Positions 18,704 through 27,389 of a stretch of 64,000 bases of DNA are shown here, piece by piece. The position numbers and the translations under genes were made by a program. The stretch's first letter is position 1; each line of letters opens with the position of its first letter. The stretch covers positions 700,678-764,677 of the forward strand of contig NZ_CH672395.1 in NCBI RefSeq assembly GCF_000152985.1, in the 5' to 3' direction. This DNA comes from Leeuwenhoekiella blandensis MED217. Lineage in GTDB: Bacteria > Bacteroidota > Bacteroidia > Flavobacteriales > Flavobacteriaceae. The notes below the pieces were generated by a model, which was not told the DNA's origin, made no database searches, and saw only the letters and a program-made list of their open reading frames with translations.

Positions 18704-19168
18704 ATGAAAACTACATTTGAAAACGAAAAGAATGTTCTTTCTAATGAAAGTAAAGGTTCAGCATTCCAAAATTCAACAAAGCCCACTGCTGCTTTCGTTT
18801 CAGCTGCTTGGTCTGCATTATTTATAGGCATGCTGTCCTACTGCATCGGTTTGTGGAATGCTTCGATGCTTTTAAATGAAAAGGGGTACTACTTTACAAT
18901 CTTACTCTTTGGGTTATTCTCGGTAATTTCTGTACAAAAGAGTGTTCGGGATAAGCAAGAAGGAATAGAAGTGACAGATATTTATTATAGTATCAGCTGG
19001 TTCACCACAATAGCGTCAATTCTTCTTTTAATAATAGGGCTGTGGAATGCTAACTTAGAGTTGAGCGAGAAGGGATTCTACGGTATGTCTTTTACATTGA
19101 GTTTGTTTGCAGCGGTTACGGTACAAAAGAATACAAGGGATCTTAAATTATTCTCGAAAAACTCATAG
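18704..19168 (+). CDS. YiaA/YiaB family inner-membrane protein, two tandem domains
   Basis: A 154-residue protein with a polar N-terminus (about 28 residues) and four membrane segments arranged as two repeats. Each repeat contains an IGLWNA motif and a following V(S/T)VQK. This duplicated layout matches the yiaA/B domain family of unknown function. The gene is monocistronic and ends in a perfect palindromic terminator. Confidence 0.85.
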   Translation: MKTTFENEKNVLSNESKGSAFQNSTKPTAAFVSAAWSALFIGMLSYCIGLWNASMLLNEKGYYFTILLFGLFSVISVQKSVRDKQEGIEVTDIYYSISWFTTIASILLLIIGLWNANLELSEKGFYGMSFTLSLFAAVTVQKNTRDLKLFSKNS

Positions 19169-19170
19169 CG

Positions 19171-19200
19171 ATTAAAAGGGCTCATATGAGCCCTTTTAAT
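19171..19200. terminator. 30-bp perfect palindromic terminator
   Basis: ATTAAAAGGGCTCAT is followed by its exact reverse complement. It lies between the convergent YiaA/B-like gene and the DUF5063 gene and has A/T runs on both sides, so it probably serves both genes. Confidence 0.88.
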
Positions 19201-19655
19201 TATTGATTTTCAAAAGCCTTTAAATACCTTATTAAATTAATTAAATGTGCTTCAGAATGAATTTTCATAAGGGTGTTGAAATACCATAAACCGTCATTCA
19301 GGCTGGTGTTTTTGAGGCGCCAGGCGACTTCGCTTAGATCAATGATCAGATCTGTTAGATCGTCAATCGCATCTTCTTCCAACAGTTCTGGATCTTGATC
19401 GGTTTTAAAAGAAATAGTACTCGAGCGATACCAACCAAACTCCGGGAAATTTACTTTCACATACGCGTAAACTTCAGCATAGTCTAGACGTTGTACTTCT
19501 TTATAAAGTTGCTCGTCAAAGTTGGAGTTTAAATTCAAATACAAAGCGTATAAGTCTCCCAGAGATTTTTTGAGACTTACCAATTTGTTGGGGTCAGCAA
19601 CTGGTTCACTTCCGTATTTTGTGATTTGATGTATGAGTTGAAGAAAAGATTCCAA
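19200..19655 (-). CDS. DUF5063-like cytoplasmic protein
   Basis: A 151-residue acidic, mostly helical protein. The segment YAEVYAYVKVNFPEFGWYRS and the EDAIDDLTDLIIDLSEVAW stretch resemble DUF5063 proteins of Bacteroidota. There is no signal peptide or membrane segment and no known activity. Its stop codon touches the palindrome shared with the convergent YiaA/B-like gene. The family call is from memory of the pattern. Confidence 0.65.
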   Translation of the reverse strand: MESFLQLIHQITKYGSEPVADPNKLVSLKKSLGDLYALYLNLNSNFDEQLYKEVQRLDYAEVYAYVKVNFPEFGWYRSSTISFKTDQDPELLEEDAIDDLTDLIIDLSEVAWRLKNTSLNDGLWYFNTLMKIHSEAHLINLIRYLKAFENQ

Positions 19656-19724
19656 ATGAAATTTCTTTTAAGAATTAAAGGGATCGGTTGGGTCATTGCA
19701 ATTTAGAAGGATAGCAGGTAGTAT

Positions 19725-20546
19725 TTACCAACCTCCGGAAGCACCACCGCCTCCAAAGCCGCCACCGCCGAAACCACCTCCAAAGCCGCCGCCTCCACCG
19801 AAGCCACCACCAGAGGATCCTCCGCCAAAGCCACCGCCTCCGAGTCCGCCGCGACCTAGACTGCTCAAAATGATGACGTCTAGTAAACTGCCTGCACCGC
19901 TACGTCTACCACCGTTTCTGCCGTTTCCGCCACCGCGAGAACGACTTAGGATAAAAATGATAACGAAAAAGATGATGATAATGGGTAGAAAATTGCGAAT
20001 ACTGGGACCGTTATTTTCCTGTCTCGAACCTTGGTATTCGCCTTGAAGCATTTGAAAAAGTGCATTTGCAGCTTGGTCCAGACCCGCGTAATAATCGCCT
20101 CTTTTAAATTGAGGGATCATAATACGGTTGATCACCTGTTCGGCCATACGGTCTGTGATGATCGTTTCGATCCCATAACCGGTGTTGATATCAACTTTAC
20201 GATCTTCGGTGGCCAGTGTGATCAGGATTCCGTTGTCTTTCCCTTTTTGACCAATGCCCCATTTTTGGCCCCATTTAGCTCCAAGAAAGCTGATGTCTTC
20301 ACCTTTGGTACTCGGGATGATCACCACCACAATTTGCGTTGAGGTAGTATCACTATAGCGTACAAGTTTATTTTCAAGTGCTGCCTTTTGACCAGAATTT
20401 AAAAGATCTGCATAATCGTAAACACTGGTTTGTTTGCTTGGTACTTCCGGAATATCAAATTGCGCTAATCCTTTCGCCGAAAGGCAAAAAAGAAAAGCAA
20501 GCAAAAGCATCGTTCTAATAGAACGTATTTGAGGTAAATAGATCAA
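19725..20546 (-). CDS. TPM-domain protein with Gly-rich tail (YgcG-like)
   Basis: A 273-residue protein: signal peptide ending KGLAQ, TPM domain (VYDYADLLNSGQKAALENKL, TQIVVVIIPS, GIGQKGKDNGILI, NTGYGIE), one membrane helix (FLPIIIIFFVIIFIL) and a Gly/Ser/Phe-rich tail ending GASGGW. This is the YgcG layout: an extracytoplasmic domain anchored by a helix. The only start with a positively charged signal is TTG at 20546, overlapping the upstream stop as TTGA; the first ATG (20510) would give a signal with no basic N-region. Last gene of the M23-MerR-LemA-TPM-TPM operon. Function unknown; TPM proteins commonly neighbour LemA. Confidence 0.85.
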   Translation of the reverse strand: MIYLPQIRSIRTMLLLAFLFCLSAKGLAQFDIPEVPSKQTSVYDYADLLNSGQKAALENKLVRYSDTTSTQIVVVIIPSTKGEDISFLGAKWGQKWGIGQKGKDNGILITLATEDRKVDINTGYGIETIITDRMAEQVINRIMIPQFKRGDYYAGLDQAANALFQMLQGEYQGSRQENNGPSIRNFLPIIIIFFVIIFILSRSRGGGNGRNGGRRSGAGSLLDVIILSSLGRGGLGGGGFGGGSSGGGFGGGGGFGGGFGGGGFGGGGASGGW

Positions 20547-20983
20547 GAGGTCGATATTTCGTCTGAAAGTTCATTGATGTCATCATCGTCCCAAGGGAAG
20601 AAATGCGCCAATTGATCGCCGGCAGAACTGATGCCTTTAACCAATCCGGTTTTGAACTTTCGGTTTTTAAATTCGGTTTGCATGAGATCTTTGGTGCTTT
20701 GCCAGAAATCATCAGGAACAACTTTATTGATGCCGCGATCACCACAAATGGCAAACTTTTTGGCATCAACTGCAACATAAATGAGGACGCCATTTTCTTC
20801 TTTGGTGTTGTCCATTTTAAGCTGATGAAACAAAACTTTTGCGCGCTCTAGTGCTTCTTCATCACAAGTGCGTTCTAAGTGCACGCGGATCTCTCCAGAA
20901 GTTTTGAGCTCGGCCTGGCGAATGGCTTCAACAACTTCTTGTTCTTCTTCTGCCGTTAAAAAGTCTTCAACTACAGATGCCAT
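20543..20983 (-). CDS. TPM-domain protein, short form
   Basis: A 146-residue protein consisting of a single TPM domain without signal peptide or anchor. Visible are VEAIRQAELKTSGEIRVHLE, NGVLIYVAVDAKKFAICGDR and GINKVVPDDFW. Its start overlaps the LemA stop (TAATG), and its stop overlaps the start of the second TPM gene. The domain is shared with chloroplast TPM phosphatases; activity here is unproven. Confidence 0.85.
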   Translation of the reverse strand: MASVVEDFLTAEEEQEVVEAIRQAELKTSGEIRVHLERTCDEEALERAKVLFHQLKMDNTKEENGVLIYVAVDAKKFAICGDRGINKVVPDDFWQSTKDLMQTEFKNRKFKTGLVKGISSAGDQLAHFFPWDDDDINELSDEISTS

Positions 20984-21597
20984 TATGCTGCGTCATTATT
21001 GAAATCAAAATCAACTTCAGGAGCAGTTTGCGCACCTTCTTCAGCTTCAAAATATTCCATCTCTTCAAAGTTGCCAATGATGTTATTTACGATGTTATTC
21101 GGGAAGGTTTTGATGTGCTTGTTATAAGGTTTGATCGCTGCATTATAACGGTTACGCTCTACGTTGATACGGTTTTCTGTACGCTCAAGTTCGTTAATCA
21201 ATTCCTTAAAATTCTCATTTGCCTTAAGGTCAGGATAGCGCTCTACGGTTACAAGCAATCTGCTTAACGCCGAACTCAAACCGCTTTGTGCTTGCTGAAA
21301 TTGTTCTAACTGTTCAGGAGAGATATTTGTTGGATCAATATTTACCGACGTCGCTTTGGAACGCGCTTCGATCACATCGGTAAGGGTTTTTTGCTCAAAT
21401 TCAGCATAGCCTTTGGCTGTGTTTACAATGTTAGGAATAAGGTCTGAACGACGCTGGTAAGCACTTTCAACATTACCCCATTGAGCGGTTGCATCTTCTT
21501 GCAACTCGATACCGGTATTGTAAAAACCTTTAAAAAATGAATAGCCAATGATAAGAAGTATGACCACTACGATTAGCGCGATAATTCCTTTTTTCAT
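20983..21597 (-). CDS. lemA: LemA family protein
   Basis: A 204-residue protein with one N-terminal membrane helix (MKKGIIALIVVVILLIIGYS). The LemA helical domain contains GIELQEDATAQWGNVESAYQ, RRSDLIPNIVNTAKGYA and the YNAAIKPYNKHIKTFP region. LemA proteins are thought to face the outside of the cell; their role is unclear. It is embedded in an operon with two TPM proteins, a frequent neighbourhood for lemA. Confidence 0.92.
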   Translation of the reverse strand: MKKGIIALIVVVILLIIGYSFFKGFYNTGIELQEDATAQWGNVESAYQRRSDLIPNIVNTAKGYAEFEQKTLTDVIEARSKATSVNIDPTNISPEQLEQFQQAQSGLSSALSRLLVTVERYPDLKANENFKELINELERTENRINVERNRYNAAIKPYNKHIKTFPNNIVNNIIGNFEEMEYFEAEEGAQTAPEVDFDFNNDAA

Positions 21598-21617
21598 GAT
21601 GATTGATGTTTGTTAGA

Positions 21618-21947
21618 TTAGAGTTGATCTTTTAATTGTTGAAGCTGGGCTTTGATATTTTCCAGCTTTCTGATGAGATCAAATTTATTGATGGTTTCTT
21701 GTTTGTTTTCTTTTAAATGCGTTTTTGCACCTTCAAGCGTAAAACCGCGTTCTTTTACCAAGTGGTAAATAAGCTCCAGATTCTTGATGTCTTCCGGTGT
21801 GAACTTGCGGTTACCTTTTGCATTTTTCTTCGGTTTGATGACATCAAACTCTTTTTCCCAAAAACGAATGAGTGACGCATTGACGCCAAAGGCATCAGCG
21901 ACTTCACCAATACTGTAATATAATTTTTCGGGCAGTTCGACGTGCAT
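21618..21947 (-). CDS. MerR family transcriptional regulator
   Basis: A 109-residue protein: MerR winged helix (YYSIGEVADAFGVNASLIRF, then WEKEFDVIKPKKN and GNRKFTPEDI), then a coiled-coil dimerisation helix ending QLQQLKDQL. It lacks any effector domain or Cys cluster. It overlaps the upstream M23 peptidase gene (TAATG) and precedes lemA by 20 bp, so it may autoregulate this envelope operon. Targets cannot be read from the sequence. Confidence 0.9.
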   Translation of the reverse strand: MHVELPEKLYYSIGEVADAFGVNASLIRFWEKEFDVIKPKKNAKGNRKFTPEDIKNLELIYHLVKERGFTLEGAKTHLKENKQETINKFDLIRKLENIKAQLQQLKDQL

Positions 21948-22924
21948 TAATCCAGAGATTGATTTTCGAGTTGTGCTTTCTGTAAAATTACATCAAACTC
22001 TTCAGGCGAAAGGTTTCCGTAGTAAAAATTAATCGGGTTTATACGCTGCCCATCTTTGAAGATCTCATAGTGCACGTGCGGCGCTTCAGACCGGCCGGTG
22101 CTTCCTACAAAACCTATAAGATCACCACGTTGCACCTTTTGACCTCTGCGCACATTGTATTTGTAAAGATGCGCATACAGACTTACATAACCGTAACCGT
22201 GGTCGATGCGTATGTGATTTCCGTAACCTGTAGCATTGTTGTCTGCACGTTCTACGACACCATTTCCTGTGGCATAAATGGGGGTTCCACGCGGAGCGGT
22301 AAAATCCATTCCCCAGTGCATTTTGCGTTCTTTGGTAAATGGGTCAGAACGCATCCCGTAACCCGAAGCAATACGCGTCAAATCTTTATTGGCAACAGGC
22401 TGAATTGCAGGAATCGCGTTTAAGAATTTTTCTTTTTCTTCGGCCAAAACGGCGATTTCGTCAAGCGATTTGCTTTGCACTACGAGCTGTTTGGTAAGAA
22501 TGTCTAAACGTTTGTTAGACTCAATAATAAGTTTTGAGTTGTCATAGCCTTCAAGATCTTTATACCGGTTAACTCCACCAAAACCGGCTTTACGCTGCTC
22601 ATCAGGAATTGGATTGGCTTCAAAATACAGTCTGTAAATATTGTTATCCCGTTCTTCAACTTCGCTCAGTACGGTTTGAACCTGATCTAACTTTTTATTA
22701 AGTACGCCATATTGCGTTTTCATATTTTGCAATTCCCGCTGAAGCGCTTTTTCACGAGGCGTTTCTAGATTAGGAATGTTTAAATAAATAACCAGAAGTA
22801 TAAATCCCGCAAGAAAAGAAGCGCCTATAGATAACAAGGCGTAACCCAACTTACGCCCCTTGCGTTTCTCTATTTTTTTATAGGAAAGCGTCTCTTTGTC
22901 GTAATAATATTTAACCTTAGACAT
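21947..22924 (-). CDS. M23 family metallopeptidase (LytM-type), membrane anchored
   Basis: A 325-residue protein. A short basic cytoplasmic tail and one membrane helix (LLSIGASFLAGFILLVIYL) are followed by a coiled coil (about residues 55-95) and a C-terminal LytM domain. Zinc ligands are visible: His/Asp in MHWGMDFTAPRGTP and the HxH in APHVHYEIFKDGQ, so the enzyme appears active. By family it cuts peptidoglycan cross-links in the periplasm. It is the first gene of a five-gene operon and divergent from alaS. Confidence 0.92.
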   Translation of the reverse strand: MSKVKYYYDKETLSYKKIEKRKGRKLGYALLSIGASFLAGFILLVIYLNIPNLETPREKALQRELQNMKTQYGVLNKKLDQVQTVLSEVEERDNNIYRLYFEANPIPDEQRKAGFGGVNRYKDLEGYDNSKLIIESNKRLDILTKQLVVQSKSLDEIAVLAEEKEKFLNAIPAIQPVANKDLTRIASGYGMRSDPFTKERKMHWGMDFTAPRGTPIYATGNGVVERADNNATGYGNHIRIDHGYGYVSLYAHLYKYNVRRGQKVQRGDLIGFVGSTGRSEAPHVHYEIFKDGQRINPINFYYGNLSPEEFDVILQKAQLENQSLD

Positions 22925-22938
22925 TAGTTAATTTATTC

Positions 22939-22946
22939 TATTTTTG
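22939..22946 (+). promoter_or_regulatory. Promoter -7 box, probably for alaS
   Basis: TATTTTTG matches TAnnTTTG. A predicted start near 22951 gives a leader of about 105 nt. The -33 position carries TTA instead of TTG. Confidence 0.5.
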
Positions 22947-23055
22947 CGTTAAAATATATGCTTGTATCCCGCATTTAAATAAGGGGTAACGAACAAATAT
23001 AAAAAATAGTTTGCCGGTAATCATATTTTGGCAAAAGCTACTCTAAAATTCACTC

Positions 23056-25668
23056 ATGAAATCCCAAGAAATACGCGATCAATTTCTATCTTTTTTTAAG
23101 TCCAAAAACCATTCCATCGTGGCCTCTGCGCCCATGGTGATCAAAAACGATCCTACGCTGATGTTCACCAATGCCGGAATGAACCAATTTAAGGAATTTT
23201 TTCTGGGTAACGGAACTCCAAAAGATACACGTGTCACTGACACTCAGAAATGTTTACGCGTGAGCGGAAAACATAATGACCTGGAAGAAGTGGGGAAAGA
23301 TACCTATCATCACACGATGTTTGAGATGCTGGGGAACTGGAGTTTTGGAGATTATTTTAAACAAGACGCGATCGATTGGGCTTGGGAATTACTTACCGAA
23401 GTTTATAAGATCGATAAGAATAAACTTTATGTAACCATCTTTGAAGGTGATGATTCAGAAGGGCTTGAGCGTGATGCTGAAGCGTATGATATGTGGAAAA
23501 AGCACGTAGCTGAAGACCGTATCTTGAATGGAAATAAAAAAGACAATTTCTGGGAAATGGGCGATCAAGGTCCTTGCGGACCCTGCTCTGAAATTCACGT
23601 GGATTTACGTTCTGAAGAAGAAAAAGCAAAAACTCCCGGAGCAGAATTGGTCAATGCAGATCACCCGCAAGTGGTAGAGATCTGGAACCTCGTTTTTATA
23701 CAATTCAATAGAAAAGCAGACGGTTCTCTTGAAAACCTTCCGGCGCGACATATTGACACCGGGATGGGCTTTGAACGTCTGTGCATGGTGCTTCAGGATA
23801 AAACGTCAAACTACGATACCGATGTGTTTACACCGCTCATTCGTGAGATCGAGACCATCGCGCATTCAAAATATGGTCAAAGCGAAGAAACAGATATCGC
23901 CATTCGTGTGATCGCAGATCACGTGCGCGCAGTAGCATTCTCAATTGCAGACGGCCAGTTGCCAAGTAATACAGGAGCAGGTTATGTGATTCGACGTATT
24001 CTGCGCCGTGCCGTGCGTTATGGATTTACCTTTTTAAATACCAAAGAGCCATTTATTTATAAATTGGTTAGCGTTTTGGTAGATGAGATGAGCAAAGCCT
24101 TTCCTGAACTTAAAAAACAACAGAACCTTATTTTCAATGTAATTAAAGAAGAAGAGCAGAGCTTTTTACGCACCTTAGATCAAGGTTTGGTGTTGCTTGA
24201 TTCTATTATTGCAGAAACTAAAGGAAAAGAAGTTTCAGGAGCCAAGGCCTTTGAATTGTACGACACTTACGGTTTTCCGATAGATCTTACTGCATTGATC
24301 CTTTCAGAAAAGGGATATACGCTTGATGAAAAAGCATTTCAAACCGAATTACAAAAGCAGAAAGACCGTTCTCGTGCTGCCGGAAAAATTGAAGCAGGAG
24401 ACTGGACGATAGTTGAAGAAGATAGCGAGGAAGAATTTGTAGGATACGACACGCTGCAAACTCCGGTGCGCATTACCCGTTACCGAAAAATAAACACGAA
24501 GAAAGAAGGAGACCAATATCAGTTGGTTTTTAATCTTACTCCGTTTTATGCTGAAGGCGGCGGTCAGGTTGGCGATAAAGGATATCTGGAAGCGGCCAAC
24601 GGCGATGTGGTTTACATCACTGACACCAAGAAAGAAAATAACTTGATTATTCACCTTTCTAAAAACCTTCCGAAGAATTTAAACGAGACCTTTACCGCGG
24701 TTGTTGATGCAAAACAGCGTCACAGAACTCAGGCAAATCACTCGGCGACACACTTGCTGCATCAGGCATTGCGTGCCGTTTTAGGAACACACGTAGAGCA
24801 AAAAGGTTCTATGGTGCATAGCGGTTATTTACGTTTTGACTTCTCGCACTTTTCAAAAGTGACTGCCGAAGAACTTAAGGATATCGAGCAGTTTGTAAAT
24901 GCGCGCATTCAGGAGCAATTACCGCTTGAAGAGCAGCGTGCGATCCCTTACGATCAGGCGATCGCAGAAGGTGCGATTGCCTTATTTGGTGAAAAATATG
25001 GTGATGCCGTGCGTACCATTCGTTTTGGGAAATCTATGGAATTGTGCGGGGGAACCCACGCTGAAAACACTGCCGATATTTGGTATTTCAAGATCAAATC
25101 AGAAAGTGCTGTAGCTTCTGGAATTCGTCGTATTGAAGCGATTACCGGTGATGCAGTGATGCAATATTTTGAAGAGCAGGATGAACAGTTAGAAGCGGTG
25201 CGCAGTTTATTGAACAATGCTAAAGAACCGGCAAAATCTATTGAAAGCCTTCAGTCTGAAAATAACGAGCTTAAAAAGCAATTAGAAGTGCTTCTTGCTG
25301 AAAAAGCAAAGAATGTAAAAGGCGAATTGAAAACTGAAATTCAAGAAGTGAATGGTGTTCAATTTCTTGCCAAAGAAGTCGATCTCGACGCAAACGGAAT
25401 CAAAGATTTGGCATTTCAGTTGGGCGGTGAAGTAGATGATCTCTTTCTTTTATTGGCATCGCGTCAAGGCGGAAAGGCATTGTTAAGTTGTTATATTGAT
25501 AAGGAATTAGCTAAAGCGAAAGACTTAAATGCAGGAACCATCGTACGCGAGTTGGGTAAATTTATCCAAGGAGGCGGTGGCGGTCAGCCATTTTTTGCAA
25601 CCGCAGGAGGAAAAAATCCTGACGGCATTGCTCAAGCGCTGAACGAAGTAAAAACGTATTTGGGTTAA
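23056..25668 (+). CDS. alaS: Alanine--tRNA ligase
   Basis: An 870-residue class II aminoacyl-tRNA synthetase that charges tRNA-Ala. The N-terminal catalytic domain ([31 protein letters not shown]) is followed by the tRNA-recognition domain, the editing domain with zinc ligands in [12 protein letters not shown] (about residue 562) and CGGTHAENT (about residue 663), then a coiled coil and the C-Ala domain with the Gly-rich [14 protein letters not shown]. The length is typical. It is followed after 10 bp by a GSCFA gene. Confidence 0.97.
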   Translation: MKSQEIRDQFLSFFKSKNHSIVASAPMVIKNDPTLMFTNAGMNQFKEFFLGNGTPKDTRVTDTQKCLRVSGKHNDLEEVGKDTYHHTMFEMLGNWSFGDYFKQDAIDWAWELLTEVYKIDKNKLYVTIFEGDDSEGLERDAEAYDMWKKHVAEDRILNGNKKDNFWEMGDQGPCGPCSEIHVDLRSEEEKAKTPGAELVNADHPQVVEIWNLVFIQFNRKADGSLENLPARHIDTGMGFERLCMVLQDKTSNYDTDVFTPLIREIETIAHSKYGQSEETDIAIRVIADHVRAVAFSIADGQLPSNTGAGYVIRRILRRAVRYGFTFLNTKEPFIYKLVSVLVDEMSKAFPELKKQQNLIFNVIKEEEQSFLRTLDQGLVLLDSIIAETKGKEVSGAKAFELYDTYGFPIDLTALILSEKGYTLDEKAFQTELQKQKDRSRAAGKIEAGDWTIVEEDSEEEFVGYDTLQTPVRITRYRKINTKKEGDQYQLVFNLTPFYAEGGGQVGDKGYLEAANGDVVYITDTKKENNLIIHLSKNLPKNLNETFTAVVDAKQRHRTQANHSATHLLHQALRAVLGTHVEQKGSMVHSGYLRFDFSHFSKVTAEELKDIEQFVNARIQEQLPLEEQRAIPYDQAIAEGAIALFGEKYGDAVRTIRFGKSMELCGGTHAENTADIWYFKIKSESAVASGIRRIEAITGDAVMQYFEEQDEQLEAVRSLLNNAKEPAKSIESLQSENNELKKQLEVLLAEKAKNVKGELKTEIQEVNGVQFLAKEVDLDANGIKDLAFQLGGEVDDLFLLLASRQGGKALLSCYIDKELAKAKDLNAGTIVRELGKFIQGGGGGQPFFATAGGKNPDGIAQALNEVKTYLG

Positions 25669-25678
25669 AAAGTAAGAT

Positions 25679-26626
25679 TTGAAATTACAAACAACCATAC
25701 CTTTAAAACCGAGTGGTAATCCTATAGATTATCACTCGCGTTTGTTTTTGGTAGGAAGTTGTTTTGTAGAAAATATAGGAGCCAAGCTTACGTACTATAA
25801 ATTTCGGACTACGATAAATCCATTTGGGATCTTATTTCATCCAGAGGCGATCGCGCGATTTTTAGAATTGGCGGTTTCTAGTAAGCAACTTTTTGAAGCT
25901 GATCTTGAAGAACTACAAGGCAGGTTTGTAAGCTTTGATGCACATTCCGCATTAAGCGCTTCATCAGCAGCTGAAACTACCCAATTATTAAATGAGGCAC
26001 TTGTTGAGACCAAACATCAGCTAGCGGAAGCATCGCATATTGTGATCACTTTGGGTACGTCTTGGGGGTATCGGCATTTGGAACAGGATAAAATTGTTGC
26101 CAATTGTCATAAGATTCCGCAGAAAGCTTTTCAGAAAGAATTGACTTCTGTTGATGCCATTGCAGCAACTACAAGACGTATGCTTTCAGCAATTGCTAAA
26201 GTGAATTCGCAAGTGCAGGTGATTTTTACTGTTTCGCCCGTGCGACACACTAAAGATGGTTTTGTAGAAAATCAGCGTAGTAAAGCCCATTTGCTTGCGG
26301 GAATGCATCAGGTTTTAGATGACTCACAGCATATGGCGTATTTTCCGTCGTACGAACTTATGATGGATGAGCTTCGCGATTACCGTTTTTATGACAGAGA
26401 TTTGATCCATCCCAATGCTTTGGCGGTTGATTATATCTGGGAGCGCTTTTCTTCGGTTTACTTTTCTGAAGAAACCCAAAAAACAATGCAAAAGGTTCAG
26501 GAAGTTCAGCAGGGTTTGGGGCACAAAGCTTTCAATCCAGATTCTGAAGCGCATCAGAAATTTCTCAAAAACTTAGAGGCTAAAAAACGTGCGTTACAAG
26601 CAGATTTTCCTCATTTTCAATTTTAA
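25679..26626 (+). CDS. GSCFA-domain protein
   Basis: A 315-residue protein with the GSCFA-type opening KLQTTIPLKPSGNPIDY and LFLVGSCFVENIG, followed by NPFGILFHPEAIAR, VITLGTSWGYRH and DLIHPNALAVDYIW. These resemble SGNH-type hydrolase blocks (Gly-Ser near the start, Asp/His at the end); activity is untested. The start is TTG at 25679: conserved sequence begins at once and no ATG is available. Ten bp behind alaS, so probably co-transcribed. Its stop overlaps the first palindromic site. Confidence 0.85.
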   Translation: MKLQTTIPLKPSGNPIDYHSRLFLVGSCFVENIGAKLTYYKFRTTINPFGILFHPEAIARFLELAVSSKQLFEADLEELQGRFVSFDAHSALSASSAAETTQLLNEALVETKHQLAEASHIVITLGTSWGYRHLEQDKIVANCHKIPQKAFQKELTSVDAIAATTRRMLSAIAKVNSQVQVIFTVSPVRHTKDGFVENQRSKAHLLAGMHQVLDDSQHMAYFPSYELMMDELRDYRFYDRDLIHPNALAVDYIWERFSSVYFSEETQKTMQKVQEVQQGLGHKAFNPDSEAHQKFLKNLEAKKRALQADFPHFQF

Positions 26627-26645
26627 ATACGGCAATTGCCTTATG
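26626..26645. promoter_or_regulatory. 20-bp palindromic site, copy 1
   Basis: AATACGGCAATTGCCTTATG matches two other sites in the window (27311 and 33672) around a GGCAATTGCC core. It lies 10 bp upstream of a TTG (26656) that could be the -33 element of the lipoprotein gene, the usual place for an activator. Confidence 0.6.
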
Positions 26646-26697
26646 GATTAGTGCTTTGATTTACAGGAGTTTTGTTCTGTATTTTAAACCTAAAACC

Positions 26698-27207
26698 ATG
26701 AAAACAATTACAAGAATTACTTCAGTTTTACTTTTTAGCCTACTCGTTCTAACCGCGTGTTCAAAAGATGATGATGGCGGTACAAGCGCAGCCGGCGATG
26801 GCGAATTGACCGCTACTGTTGATGGCGCTTCTTTTGAATCCTTTCCCGAAGCTACAACCGCGGTGGAGAGCAATGCCGGCGGAGTACAAACCCTCACCAT
26901 TTCCGGCGGAACGATGGATTCTGAAAATATTCAGATTATGATTATCGGTTTTGAAGGCGTGGGCACCTATGACCTTAATGGCGTGAGTCTGGGCAGTTAT
27001 ACCTATCTCGAAGATACCTCAAACTTTAATAGTGCGATGGTGTTTACCACTTCAACAGGTGCAGCTTCTAACGGCGAAATCAAGATCGCCGAATATACTG
27101 CAGGCGGTACGGTAACGGGAACCTTCAATTTTACCGGTTACTTAACGAGTAACACCAGTCAAACCGTTGCCGTAACCAACGGAGCGTTTAATGTGACTAT
27201 TCAATAA
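26698..27207 (+). CDS. DUF6252-like lipoprotein
   Basis: A 169-residue protein. The signal peptide ends LVLTAC and is followed by an acidic SKDDDGG linker typical of exported flavobacterial lipoproteins. The rest is beta-rich, with ELTATVDGASFESF, VGTYDLNG and the end pattern GTFNFTGY...NGAFNVTI, resembling DUF6252. ATG 26698 is preferred over an upstream start at 26656 because it opens the signal peptide. A palindromic site is 52 bp upstream, and the gene ends in a strong terminator. Confidence 0.75.
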   Translation: MKTITRITSVLLFSLLVLTACSKDDDGGTSAAGDGELTATVDGASFESFPEATTAVESNAGGVQTLTISGGTMDSENIQIMIIGFEGVGTYDLNGVSLGSYTYLEDTSNFNSAMVFTTSTGAASNGEIKIAEYTAGGTVTGTFNFTGYLTSNTSQTVAVTNGAFNVTIQ

Positions 27208-27240
27208 TATATAAAATCTCAAGTGTTGAGGTTTTTACGT

Positions 27241-27285
27241 GAAGTCAGGAGTTGGATTATACCTTTTTCTGACTTCTTTTTTTTT
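27241..27285 (+). terminator. Intrinsic terminator
   Basis: GAAGTCAG pairs with CTGACTTC across a loop of about 20 nt and is followed by a run of nine T. It ends the lipoprotein gene. Confidence 0.82.
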
Positions 27286-27310
27286 CTACAAAGCCAAGTG
27301 TTTTTGAAAT

Positions 27311-27330
27311 AATAAGGCAATTGCCGTATT
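27311..27330. promoter_or_regulatory. 20-bp palindromic site, copy 2
   Basis: AATAAGGCAATTGCCGTATT is the most symmetric of three copies. A TTG follows 9 bp downstream (27340), nearly the same spacing as copy 1, and the sequences after it are also alike (TTGATnnnCAGG, then TTTTG and TGTA). It lies 60 bp before the propeller gene. Confidence 0.65.
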
Positions 27331-27389
27331 GATTTCGGCTTGATAATCAGGCAATTTTGAGCCTGTAAAAACTTTTAACCTGTACAATT

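Noticed and set aside
19696..20046. Proline-rich open frame on the plus strand
   Set aside because: It is the reverse complement of the Gly-rich tail of the TPM-domain gene; the apparent repeats are low-complexity codons, not a tandem DNA repeat of its own.
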